Source: Armatimonadota bacterium (GTDB taxonomy: Bacteria > Armatimonadota > Zipacnadia > UBA1398 > JAKPQA01). From it: a stretch of DNA of 44,294 bases. Below are positions 1 to 7,983 of this stretch, piece by piece. The notes below the pieces were generated by a model. That model worked only from the letters and a program-made list of their open reading frames with translations, had not been told where the DNA came from and ran no database searches. A program made the position numbers and the translations under genes. The stretch is from assembly GCA_029547025.1 (NCBI GenBank), contig JAKPQA010000028.1, positions 1 through 44,294 of the forward strand, in the 5' to 3' direction. How positions within the stretch are numbered: the first letter of the stretch is position 1; the number at the start of each line of letters is the position of its first letter.

Positions 1-2
1 TG

Positions 3-632
3 GCGATTGGAAATGTGCAGGAGAAAGCCAAGGAACTCGCGGAGCAGGCCGCAATGGAGGCCGAGACGACCATCCGCCTGGTCAAGGAGAAGTTCTACGT
101 CGAGGACATCCGTGTCCAGCAGCTCGAGCGCATCAAGCCCGTCCTCGTAATGGGCCACAGCTTCGACGGCAGCAACGAGAAGCTCAACACATTCCTGGCC
201 GAAATCGATGAGCTCATCCTCGAGACGGCCAAGGAGATCGAGAAGGACGCCGACGCCAAGCAGTGGGCCGGGCACATCGACGGATTCGCTGGCCCCGGCA
301 AGGTTGAGGACCTCGCGGCTGCGGCACTCCAGTTTTTCCGCGGGGACCGCGACTGGGGCAAGAAGGAAGGCACCGAGATCCTTGCCGTTGCCATTCGGGG
401 CCAGTGGTCCGTCGCCGAGACCAACATCCTCGGCTTCGTCACCCAGTGGAGGCTTCCCATCCACTTGGCCGTCACCAAGCCCGGTTGGAAGGAGAAGAAC
501 CTGGCTCGCGTCTACGAGGTCAGCCCCGTCGGCCCTGTGGGCGAGGCCGGCAACGCTCCCAAGTCGCCCCCCTTCGATGGCTTCTGGGTCGGCGATAGCT
601 GGATGATGCGCATCACCAACCTGCCAAAGTAA
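3..632 (+). CDS. Hypothetical protein, 5' end cut by window edge
   Basis: The frame is open to the left edge. A GTG lies at 15, but in-frame codons upstream (Ala-Ile-Gly-Asn) continue without a stop, so the true start is probably outside the window. The visible part is about 210 residues. It opens with a charged, probably helical segment rich in Glu, Lys and Ala, followed by a soluble-looking domain with the pieces VLVMGHSFDGS, ILAVAIRGQWS and PPFDGFWVGDSWMMR. I see no signal peptide, membrane segment, Cys pair or known catalytic motif. The gene stops 42 bases before the dehydrogenase at 675 on the same strand. I do not recognise the family and assign no function; codon use looks normal for this genome. 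Confidence 0.7.
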   Translation, partial: AIGNVQEKAKELAEQAAMEAETTIRLVKEKFYVEDIRVQQLERIKPVLVMGHSFDGSNEKLNTFLAEIDELILETAKEIEKDADAKQWAGHIDGFAGPGKVEDLAAAALQFFRGDRDWGKKEGTEILAVAIRGQWSVAETNILGFVTQWRLPIHLAVTKPGWKEKNLARVYEVSPVGPVGEAGNAPKSPPFDGFWVGDSWMMRITNLPK

Positions 633-639
633 CCCCGGC

Positions 640-654
640 GCCTGGGAACCAGGC
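640..654 (+). terminator. Short hairpin after first gene
   Basis: Six perfect pairs (GCCTGG / CCAGGC) around a GAA loop begin eight bases after the stop codon at 632. No T-run follows and the ribosome binding site of the next gene (GGGGGGAG, 661-668) begins soon after, so it may attenuate rather than terminate. Confidence 0.25.
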
Positions 655-674
655 CGGACGGGGGGAGCACGGTC

Positions 675-1727
675 ATGCCACGCGAGCTGGTGACCCGAGA
701 CGGGTCCTCATTCTGGACGCGCGAGTTCCAGTTGCCGGATCTCGGCGACCGCGACGTTCGCATCCGTGTTGACTTTGCCGCCCCCAAGCACGGCACCGAG
801 ACTCATATCGTGCGCGGCAGCCCCTTCGACCGGAAGCGGTGGGACCCGGAGCTCCGGCTCTTCCTGCCCCAGCCGGAGGGCACACAGCCGCCGCCCTCTG
901 AGAGGCCCGAGCGCGCCATCGGGAACATGGTAGTGGGGACGGTGACGGCGGTTGGCGCCGCCGTCACCGCCTACTCGCCGGGTGACCGCGTCTTCGGCTA
1001 CGGCCCGGTTCGCGAGGAGCACCAGGCACCCGAGAACGCGTGGTATCCCCTGGGCAACCTGACGCCCGAGGACGCCGTCTGCGTCGATCCGGCCCACGTG
1101 GCCTTCGTCTCGGTGCGGGATGGCAACATACGCATCGGCGACGATGTGGCCATCTACGGCCTGGGTGCCATTGGTCTCCAGGCGGTGCAGATCGCCCGCG
1201 CGGCGGGGGCCCATCGAGTCTTCGGCGTCGATCCCATCTCCATTCGGCGCGAGTACGCCGCCGCGCACGGCGCCGATGCGGTCCTCGACCCCATGGCCTG
1301 CGACGCCGCCCTCGAGATCAAGCTCGCTACCGGCCGGGCCGGCGTCGATGTGGCCATCGAGACCTCGGGAAGCGGCCGCGCCCTGCACGACGCCATCCGC
1401 TGTATCCGCCAGTGCGGCACCGTGGTCCATGTGCCGTGGGGACCGCACGACTTGCGCGACCTGCACCTCGACGAAGAGTTTCACCTCAATAGGCCCACAC
1501 TCATCGGCAGCCAGGCTTGGGAAGGTTGGGGCTGTGCCGACCGCTCTTACCCGCTGTGGACCCACCGGCGAGCGTTCGAGTCGACCATCCAGCTCTTCCG
1601 CTCCCGCCTGACCAGCGGCCAGGGGATGGTGAGGCCGATTGTGCCCTTCGATCAGGCTCCTGGCGCCCTGCCCGCCATGTTCACCCGGCCCGAGACCACC
1701 ATCAAGATCGGTGTCAGCATGGGGTAG
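675..1727 (+). CDS. Medium-chain dehydrogenase-like protein, zinc-less
   Basis: A 350-residue member of the MDR (zinc-binding alcohol dehydrogenase) superfamily. The N-terminal GroES-like domain ends with the characteristic PGDRVFGYG turn (about 103-111). The Rossmann domain follows, with GLGAIGLQAVQIARAAGA (about 163-180) and an acidic residue after the second strand (FGVDP), which favours NAD(H). The usual catalytic zinc ligands are gone: the place of C-G-T/S-D-x-H reads KHGTETH (38-44), and the GHE motif reads GNM in IGNMVVGTV. A standard zinc-dependent alcohol oxidation is therefore unlikely; zinc-independent MDR reductases or dehydrogenases are the nearest analogy. The ATG at 675 has GGGGGGAG a few bases upstream. 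It is followed at a distance by the membrane protein at 1887; shared function is possible but unproven. The substrate is unknown. Confidence 0.85.
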   Translation: MPRELVTRDGSSFWTREFQLPDLGDRDVRIRVDFAAPKHGTETHIVRGSPFDRKRWDPELRLFLPQPEGTQPPPSERPERAIGNMVVGTVTAVGAAVTAYSPGDRVFGYGPVREEHQAPENAWYPLGNLTPEDAVCVDPAHVAFVSVRDGNIRIGDDVAIYGLGAIGLQAVQIARAAGAHRVFGVDPISIRREYAAAHGADAVLDPMACDAALEIKLATGRAGVDVAIETSGSGRALHDAIRCIRQCGTVVHVPWGPHDLRDLHLDEEFHLNRPTLIGSQAWEGWGCADRSYPLWTHRRAFESTIQLFRSRLTSGQGMVRPIVPFDQAPGALPAMFTRPETTIKIGVSMG

Positions 1728-1886
1728 GGCGCTGCCGGGGCCGGGGCAACGTTCGCGCGGCCGGGCCCCCGGGCCCGATGCGAGCGTCTGCGGCGGGAAG
1801 CTCTGGAGGACCCGCCACCCGTTCCCGTGGAACTGCCCTTAGGCCGCACGGATGTAGCTTGCCTGCGGCGAGGGGAGCGCCGGGGC

Positions 1887-3851
1887 ATGGCCGGTGCCGC
1901 CGATCCACGACCAGCACCGCGGCCGCGCGCACTCGGGATTGGCCTGCTGAGCGCCGCAGCGGCCGTGGTCGTCGTCTCCTACGCCGAGTTGCTCTATGAC
2001 ATGCCGGCGGCGACACTGCAGCTCCCCCTGGCCGCCGTGGGCGTGCTGCTCGTCGTCGGTGGGGCCAACCGAGCCATTGGCCGCACGTGGCCTCGGCAGT
2101 CGCTCGCGGCATCCGAGCTGGTGGTCGTCTACCTGATGACGGCCATCGGCGCGATGCTGGCCGGGCGCGGGCTCATGGAGAAGCTCCTGCCCACACTCGC
2201 CGCATGGAGCTACTTCTCCGACGAGGCCAACCGCTACCTGCCGCTGTTCTCGCCCCACGTGCCCGCGTGGTGGGTTCCCCATGGCGCGACGCACGCGAGC
2301 GATTCGTTGGCCATTCGCGGGCTATACGAGGGCCTGTCGGTGGAAGAGACGCTGCCCTGGGCCGCTTGGTGGCCGGCTCTCGCGGCCTGGGCCGTCCCGA
2401 TCGTCGGCACCTGGTGTATGTTCGTCGCCCTGGCGTCGTGGCTTCGGCGCCCGTGGGCCGAGGGCGAGCGGCTCGCCTTCCCGCTGGCCCAAGTGCCCCT
2501 CGAGCTCGCACGAGCCGGCGCGGGTCAGCACGATGGGTCCGGCCTGATCAGCTCCCGTACCGATGTCCGCATGTTCGCCCTCGGCGCGCTGGTGCCCGTC
2601 CTCGTCTATGCGCTCAACGCATGGAACCGGCACGACCCGAACGTCCCGGCGATCCCGCTCAGCATCAGCCTCAACTCGCTGTTCACCGAGCGCCCGTGGA
2701 CCTTCATGGGCTACACGGCCGTCATTCTGTCCTTTTCGGCCATCGGCTTCGCCTATCTGGTGCCCGCCGAGATGCTGATGTCGGTCTGGGCGTTCTTCCT
2801 GTTCATGCGCTGGCAGGACGTCATCTGGGGTTGGATCGGCCTCCCGCAGGGGGGCATGTCCAGCCAGCCCGCGAGCTGGCACATGGGCTACCAGGCGATG
2901 GGGGCCTACTTCGTCCTTGCGGCGGCCATGCTGACTCGCGCGTGGCGCCACCGTGCGGCGGGTCCGCCGTCGCGGGCGCCAAGGGAGCTGCTTGGCACGC
3001 GGGCTTGCCTCGGCGTGTTCGCCGTGGGCTGGGCTGCCTGCGTGGCTTGGGGGATCACCTCGGGGCTGTCGCCCTGGCTCGCCATGGCCGAGTTCACCGT
3101 GCTCCCCTTGGTGGTCGCGGTCGTGATGTCCCGGGCGGTAGCCGAAGCGGGGTACCTCATGGTTGAGGCCAGCTTCTGCCCGGTCGATCTCGTCGGGCTG
3201 GTGGCGAGGCCCATGAGCATCGGCCCGAGGAACGCGGTGCTGGCAGCTTTCACCGAGACTATCTTCATGCGTGACCTGCGGGGGCTCATCAGCACTCCGA
3301 TTCTCGATGCGCTCTGGATGGCTGAGCCACTTGGCCTACCGCGCCGTCGGCTGCTCGGGCCGATCGTGGTGGCGCTGGCTGGCGGGGCCGTGACAGCGGG
3401 CTTCGTGCACCTGCGGCTCGCCTACGGCATGGGCGGGAACCTGCTCAGCCCGTACCTCTACTCCGGCGGCAACTGCCGCGTGTGTTTCGACTGGGCGAGC
3501 CGGGAGCTCACGGCGGCCTCGGCATTCGATCCGCTGCGGCCGGCCTTCTTTGCGGGCGGCGCGGCGCTGACGGGAGGCCTGATCCTCGCCCGCCGTGCCT
3601 GGGTGCGCTTCCCGCTGCTGCCGCTGGGCTATGCCATGGTGCCCTCATGGGCGACGCTCGTGCTGTGGTTCCCCTGCCTGGTGGCCTGGCTGGTGAAGAA
3701 GACCCTCTTTCGCCTCTACGGCTACCGAGGCTACCTGGCGGCCCGGCCACTCTTCGTGGGCATGATCGTAGGCGAGGTCGTCGTGGCACTGGTCTGGACG
3801 GCCATCGCGGTCGCGTTTCGCCTGCAGCCGCCCTCGATGCCGCTGGGCTGA
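1887..3851 (+). CDS. Polytopic membrane protein, DUF6785/DUF6784-like
   Basis: A 654-residue integral membrane protein with about 14 hydrophobic segments. It resembles the large DUF6785/DUF6784 proteins common in Armatimonadota and Planctomycetota, distantly reminiscent of OPT-type transporters (note the LAFPLAQVPLEL loop). I place the start at ATG 1887 because GAGGGGAG lies just upstream and the first hydrophobic helix begins about 15 residues in. An in-frame GTG at 1827 would add 20 polar residues and lacks a binding site. Aromatic loops such as SYFSDEANRYLPLF and the Trp-rich WQDVIWGWIG suggest a substrate-lined cavity. No ATP-binding or enzymatic motif is seen. Transport is likely but the substrate is unknown. 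The family call comes from overall pattern and is moderately sure; membrane location is very sure. Confidence 0.8.
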   Translation: MAGAADPRPAPRPRALGIGLLSAAAAVVVVSYAELLYDMPAATLQLPLAAVGVLLVVGGANRAIGRTWPRQSLAASELVVVYLMTAIGAMLAGRGLMEKLLPTLAAWSYFSDEANRYLPLFSPHVPAWWVPHGATHASDSLAIRGLYEGLSVEETLPWAAWWPALAAWAVPIVGTWCMFVALASWLRRPWAEGERLAFPLAQVPLELARAGAGQHDGSGLISSRTDVRMFALGALVPVLVYALNAWNRHDPNVPAIPLSISLNSLFTERPWTFMGYTAVILSFSAIGFAYLVPAEMLMSVWAFFLFMRWQDVIWGWIGLPQGGMSSQPASWHMGYQAMGAYFVLAAAMLTRAWRHRAAGPPSRAPRELLGTRACLGVFAVGWAACVAWGITSGLSPWLAMAEFTVLPLVVAVVMSRAVAEAGYLMVEASFCPVDLVGLVARPMSIGPRNAVLAAFTETIFMRDLRGLISTPILDALWMAEPLGLPRRRLLGPIVVALAGGAVTAGFVHLRLAYGMGGNLLSPYLYSGGNCRVCFDWASRELTAASAFDPLRPAFFAGGAALTGGLILARRAWVRFPLLPLGYAMVPSWATLVLWFPCLVAWLVKKTLFRLYGYRGYLAARPLFVGMIVGEVVVALVWTAIAVAFRLQPPSMPLG

Positions 3852-4494
3852 GAGAGGGCACTGCACGTGGCTCAGGAAGACCGGTCAGGAGAACACTGCC
3901 CACGATCATGGTCTGCTGCCCCGCATGGGATCCTGATAGGGACGCATAGGGGGGGTGGTGTCGGGCTGGCGTGTGAGCCGCTTCCGGTCCAGGCTACGTG
4001 TATGCCACGGCTACCTGGAGATCTCCGGCCCAGTTACGCGCTGGCAGACGGATCCAGCGCTCTGACGTCGGTCTCTGGGTTCCTGCATGGTGGTCTACCA
4101 GCCCCAGGGCGATCGTGCGATCGGCGCGGAGGGGCTGGAGATGCCGCCAGGCGTGGTACGGAGCCAAGACAACACACGTCGGGAGCTCGAGTCGTCGGGC
4201 GGAAGAGCGGTCTCGCGCAAGGAGGCGAAAGCGCCGATGGCGAGCCCGGGACCGGGCCATGCGGGGCATGGCAGACTCCCGCTTTGGGAGACCCGAAGGG
4301 TCCCGTACCGTTCGGTTCATCGCCTGTCTTGGTCTCCGTCGCGCACTCAGGCCGAGCAGTCGCCCGCCGAACAGGGCCAATCGCATCGCGTAGATCTACC
4401 TTACTACGTCCGACCGCGGCCCGTTCGGGTCATGACCTGGTCCTGGGGGCAGGGGGGCTTGACGCGGGTCGCGCCGCCGCGCTACACCCAGAAC
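3852..4494. other. Long non-coding stretch with many hairpins
   Basis: About 640 bases with no convincing gene in a region where most gaps are under 100 bases. Open frames exist on both strands but their translations are Arg/Ser-rich, lack domains and have codon use unlike the neighbours. The right half is rich in perfect short inverted repeats (next entry). I checked by eye for tRNA, RNase P RNA, tmRNA, cobalamin riboswitch and group II intron domain V signatures and found none that hold. It could be a structured RNA, the leader of the methyltransferase gene, or a decayed gene. Confidence 0.5.
4224..4301 (+). other. Five back-to-back hairpins, possible structured RNA
   Basis: Five perfect stems follow one another in 78 bases: GGCG-AAAG-CGCC (4224-4235), GCCCG-GGAC-CGGGC (4244-4257), CATGC-GGG-GCATG (4258-4270), CTCCC-GCTTT-GGGAG (4276-4290) and ACCC-GAA-GGGT (4291-4301). 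The last four are separated by at most five bases. Strand is assumed from the downstream gene; the complement folds similarly. Chance hairpins are common at this G+C content, so support is only moderate. Confidence 0.35.
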
Positions 4495-5469
4495 GTGTCC
4501 GACACTGGCAGTGCGCAAGAGGATCTCCGTAGCCTGGAATGCTTCCATCAGGTCTACTTCCGCACCAGCAAGGGCGGGCTTGGTGTGGAGTACGACAATG
4601 CTCGGGCCGAGTTCGCCGCGGTGTTCGCACCCAGTGAGGTGCGCATCCTCCGGGACCGCCCCTCGCGCTGCCGCCTCAGCGTCGAACTCCGGATCACCGA
4701 AGAGGCCCTGGCCGCTCGGGCCGTGCGGCTCGGCTACACACTGGGCATCGTCCGCGTTACGCGACACCCGGTGGAGGGACGCGCCCCGGGTGGTACGCCC
4801 CAGATGCGGGGCCGCTGGCCCATCGGGTGGCTGCGCGAGGGCAACTCGGAGCTTCTCTTCGAGCCGGTGTTCGTCGCGTCCGAGGCGCAGCGGATGGCCG
4901 AGTCGCCACACGTGTTCGCTTTCCCGCAGACGAGGAATGGGCGAGTCCTCGCGGCATCGAGAGGCCACCGGGTGAACCGCCGCCTCTCGCCTCTCGATGC
5001 GCGGTTCGTCGCCAACATCTGCGGGCTGCCGGACGGCGCTCGCGTGCTCGACCCGTTCGCGGGGCTGTGCGTACTCGCGGACGCTCTGGCAAGGCGGGGT
5101 CTGCGCACCACCGTCGCCGACGCCGATCCGGGCCTCCGCATCGGTCTGGAGCAGCACCACCCGGGCTCCGCCGTGATCGCCGATGCTCGAGCGTTGCCCT
5201 ACGCCCACGGAGCCTTCGACGGCATCGTGACAGAGCCCCCCTACCACCCGGCGGACCAACCCGCCGTAGTCGACTCGATGGCCGAGTTGTCGCGGGTGGT
5301 CGTCCCCGGAGGGCGCTTGGCGCTCTTCATCGCCGACTTCATGCTGCCGGACCTCGAGTTCGTCTGGTCCACCCTCGGGCTCCGGGAGTGGTCGCGGTAC
5401 CCGGTCCGGCGGCACGGCATCCACTCGGTGTGCGTCGTGCTGAGCAACGGGGAGGGCGCCCCCCCGTGA
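4495..5469 (+). CDS. TRM11-like SAM-dependent methyltransferase
   Basis: A Rossmann-fold class I methyltransferase of the TRM11/UPF0020 type, which methylates guanine N2 in tRNA. The SAM-binding motif I is VLDPFAGLCVLADALARRG. Motif II ends in an acidic pair (TVADADPG), and the catalytic motif IV reads TEPPYHP where relatives have T/N-D/E-PPY. The N-terminal 120 or so residues (from FHQVYFRTS) could be the substrate-binding, THUMP-like part, but I cannot confirm it. The frame stays open upstream to 4087, though that sequence does not look coding. I chose GTG 4495 as the nearest plausible start; ATG 4432 is the alternative and neither has a clear ribosome binding site. The stop overlaps the GTG start of the amidohydrolase (GTGA at 5466-5469), so the two are translationally coupled. 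A DNA or protein substrate cannot be excluded. Confidence 0.75.
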   Translation: MSDTGSAQEDLRSLECFHQVYFRTSKGGLGVEYDNARAEFAAVFAPSEVRILRDRPSRCRLSVELRITEEALAARAVRLGYTLGIVRVTRHPVEGRAPGGTPQMRGRWPIGWLREGNSELLFEPVFVASEAQRMAESPHVFAFPQTRNGRVLAASRGHRVNRRLSPLDARFVANICGLPDGARVLDPFAGLCVLADALARRGLRTTVADADPGLRIGLEQHHPGSAVIADARALPYAHGAFDGIVTEPPYHPADQPAVVDSMAELSRVVVPGGRLALFIADFMLPDLEFVWSTLGLREWSRYPVRRHGIHSVCVVLSNGEGAPP

Positions 5470-7103
5470 GCCCCCTGCTGTTGTACAACGCACGGGTTCT
5501 GACCATGGCGGAACCTCAGATTGCCCGGGCTGTACTGGTGGCCGACGGGCGCATCGTGGCAGTCGGAGGGCCCGAGCTGGCCGAGGGACCGGACCATCCT
5601 GGCGTGCAGCGCGTGGACCTGGCCGGCCGGTGTGTCACACCGGGGCTCATCGACTCCCACCTGCACCTTCGCGGGCTCGGCGACTCGCTCAGCCAGCTCG
5701 ACCTCGCTGGCGTGGCGGACTTCGGGCGCGCCCTCGAGCTGGTCCGCGGTGCCGCAGCGGAGCTCTGGCCCAATGAGTGGCTCACGGGCGGCCGGTTCGA
5801 CCGCAACCTCTGGAACCTGGGCCGGCTGCCTGACCGTCACGATCTCGACGGCGTGGCACCGGCAACCCCCGTACTGCTCTCGAGCAAGGACGGCCACTCC
5901 CTGTGGGCCAACTCGAGGGCCATTGAGATCGCCGGCGTCGGGCCGTCAACCGCGGAGCCGGCCGGAGGACGCATCTACCGTGATGCCGACGGCTACCCGG
6001 TTGGGCTGTTCGCGGAGAACGCGTGTGAACTGATCCGGCGGGCCGTGCCAGAGCCAGGCCAGGCCACGCGCCTGCGCAGTCTGCGTCGAGCCATCGATCA
6101 CCTGCAACGCTTGGGTGTCACGTGCGTCCACGAGATGTCGGCCGAGGGGCAGGGGCTCGCGCACGACCTGCGGCGGCTCCGCGATGAGCGGGGCCATCTG
6201 GGCCTCCGCGTCCGTCTCTCCGTCGGACCGTCGGATGTCGGTGGGCCTGCGGGCGACGAGGATATCCGCCTGGTGGCCCTCAAGCTCTGGATCGACGGCG
6301 CGCTGGGCTCGCAGACAGCGCTGATGGAGGATCCCTATGAGGGCGATGAGCGGAACCGAGGCGTGCAGGCCGTCGACGATACCACGCTGCACCGCCTCCT
6401 CAAGCACGCGGCGTCGGTGGGGCTGGCATGCTGGGTGCACGCCATCGGCGACCAGGCCGTCCGCCTGGCCATCGAGGGCCTCGAATCCGCAGGCTCCCCT
6501 CCCATCGGGCTCCAGCACCGGATCGAGCACGCCCAGTGCGCCCCCGCGGGACTCATCGAGCGGATGGCACGCCTCGGCGTGGCCGCGTCCGTCCAGCCCA
6601 TTCACCAGACGCAGGACATCGAGATTGCCGAACGCTACTGGGGTCGTCGGTCGCGGTGGGCCTACCCGTTCGCATCCATGCGGCGGGCAGGCATCCCTCT
6701 GGTCTTCGGGTCGGACGCCCCGGTCGAGGACGCCGATCCTCGCCGCGGTCTCTGGGCTGCCGTGACCCGGCAACGCGAGGATGGCACGCCGGCCGGCGGC
6801 TGGTTCCCCGAGGAACGAATCGGGATCGAGGCTGCACTTCGAGCCTATACCGTGGAGTCCGCACAGTCTGTCGGCGACGGAGGCCAGCTCGGGGCGATCG
6901 TGCCCGGCGCCCATGCCGACCTGGTGGTGTGGTCGAGCGACGTGGAGAGGATCACCATCGAAGGGCCTGATGCCTGTCGCGCGGTTGCCACGTGCATTGG
7001 GGGGAGGTGGGTGCACTCAGAGATCGGGGACATTGCCGTTTCCAGCGAAGACCCCAAGGCGATGCCCTTACCGCGATCGGAACGCCAGACCTACCGCAGA
7101 TAG
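5466..7103 (+). CDS. YtcJ-type amidohydrolase (amidohydrolase_3 family)
   Basis: A 545-residue metal-dependent hydrolase of the TIM-barrel amidohydrolase superfamily, closest in layout to YtcJ and N-substituted formamide deformylase-like enzymes. The N-terminal beta-sandwich strand (LLLYNARVLTM, then VADGRIVAVGG) leads to the metal-binding DSHLHLRG. Later motifs are the WIDGALGSQTA segment, HAIGD (second-strand His), QHRIEHAQ (paired His) and the final metal or catalytic Asp in VFGSDAPVED. The C-terminal sandwich returns at IVPGAHADLVVW. The substrate is an amide or C-N bond of unknown identity. The GTG start overlaps the stop of the methyltransferase gene by four bases. Its own 3' end overlaps, tail to tail, the end of the Memo-family gene by 13 bases. 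There is no signal peptide, so it should be cytoplasmic. Confidence 0.9.
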   Translation: MSPLLLYNARVLTMAEPQIARAVLVADGRIVAVGGPELAEGPDHPGVQRVDLAGRCVTPGLIDSHLHLRGLGDSLSQLDLAGVADFGRALELVRGAAAELWPNEWLTGGRFDRNLWNLGRLPDRHDLDGVAPATPVLLSSKDGHSLWANSRAIEIAGVGPSTAEPAGGRIYRDADGYPVGLFAENACELIRRAVPEPGQATRLRSLRRAIDHLQRLGVTCVHEMSAEGQGLAHDLRRLRDERGHLGLRVRLSVGPSDVGGPAGDEDIRLVALKLWIDGALGSQTALMEDPYEGDERNRGVQAVDDTTLHRLLKHAASVGLACWVHAIGDQAVRLAIEGLESAGSPPIGLQHRIEHAQCAPAGLIERMARLGVAASVQPIHQTQDIEIAERYWGRRSRWAYPFASMRRAGIPLVFGSDAPVEDADPRRGLWAAVTRQREDGTPAGGWFPEERIGIEAALRAYTVESAQSVGDGGQLGAIVPGAHADLVVWSSDVERITIEGPDACRAVATCIGGRWVHSEIGDIAVSSEDPKAMPLPRSERQTYRR

Positions 7104-7960
7104 CCGACCGCGCCGTAGCCCACGAAACTCGTCGGGCGCCCCAGCGGCAACACGTCATGGCTCGTCGTGTGTCCAAGGACCATGCCTCGAGTGGCTCCAA
7201 GTGCCTGGCCGCACGCGATGGCCGCGGCAGCGGCCCGGGCGCCACATGCCGCGCGTGAGGCCTCCGCATACGAGACCAGCTCGGTGGCCCGCATCGCCTC
7301 TGCCAGGTCGAGGAAACGCCGATCGTTCTCATTGCGGACCCACTCGAGCGACTCCGCACCGGTGCCTCGCGGCGCGAATCCATAGTTGGGGCCGTAGTGC
7401 GTGAGATCCGTAGAACCCACCGCAACCGCCCGGCGCTTCGATCCCGCGAGGACCCTGCCCACCGCGTCACCAATCTCGGTTGCCGGCGCGCCCCGCGGCA
7501 CGATGATGGGCACCACCGTCGCCTCGGGGAAGCAGTGGCGGACGAAGGGCATCAGGATCTCGATGGAGTGCTCGTCGAAGTGGGCCTCGGGGTCATCGGC
7601 CACGATCCGACCCGCCTCCTCCAGAATGGCTCGGCCCAGCCCCACATCGACACGGACCTCGCCCACCGGCGTCTGCCACGTTCCTGAACTCATGAGCGCT
7701 GCATTCCTCAGCCCATAGTGATCGGCGCCAAATAACGCAACAACCTGGGCATCCGATGCCTGGAGGAAACCAAACGTGAGTGCCGCAGTTGGCCCCGAGA
7801 AGTCCCAGCCGGCATGCGGTGCGATGCCCGCCATGGGTTCGCCCGCCGGCGCGGGAAGCGCCGCCGCCGCGGCATCGAGCATCGCCCGCAGGCGAGTCTC
7901 GCACGACGTAGTGCCCGCGGGGTACCAGCTCCCCGCGCGGTCAGCCGGTCGGATCGCCAT
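7091..7960 (-). CDS. Memo-family protein (AmmeMemoRadiSam system protein B)
   Basis: A 289-residue MEMO1-like protein. It starts MAIRPADRAGSWYPAG, the typical opening, and keeps the conserved metal-site-like residues of the family: His in IAPHAGWDFSG, His in GADHYG, the STDLTHYGPNYGF segment, and Cys in RAACGARAA followed by TTSHD. The fold resembles extradiol dioxygenases, but the bacterial role is unclear. In many genomes this protein travels with an AMMECR1 protein and a pyruvate-formate-lyase-activase-like radical SAM protein. Neither is adjacent here: the radical SAM gene at 10496 is a SPASM type, not that partner. ATG 7960 has GGGAGG upstream. The F-domain gene at 7984 lies 23 bases upstream on the same strand, so the two probably share a transcript. 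Confidence 0.88.
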   Translation of the reverse strand: MAIRPADRAGSWYPAGTTSCETRLRAMLDAAAAALPAPAGEPMAGIAPHAGWDFSGPTAALTFGFLQASDAQVVALFGADHYGLRNAALMSSGTWQTPVGEVRVDVGLGRAILEEAGRIVADDPEAHFDEHSIEILMPFVRHCFPEATVVPIIVPRGAPATEIGDAVGRVLAGSKRRAVAVGSTDLTHYGPNYGFAPRGTGAESLEWVRNENDRRFLDLAEAMRATELVSYAEASRAACGARAAAAAIACGQALGATRGMVLGHTTSHDVLPLGRPTSFVGYGAVGYLR

Positions 7961-7983
7961 GGGAACCTGGCCTCCCAATGCCC

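Noticed and set aside
1827-1886. Longer start (GTG 1827) of the polytopic membrane protein
   Set aside because: The added residues are polar and Arg-rich, no ribosome binding site precedes it, and ATG 1887 has GAGGGGAG.
3994-4386. Possible small basic protein on the minus strand in the non-coding gap
   Set aside because: The translation is Arg-rich and lacks motifs, and the hairpins fall inside it; a coding role is not supported.
3852-4494. RNase P RNA, cobalamin riboswitch or group II intron in the gap
   Set aside because: The conserved RNase P GAGGAAAGTCC, the B12 box and an intron domain V AGC-GAAA hairpin could not be found.
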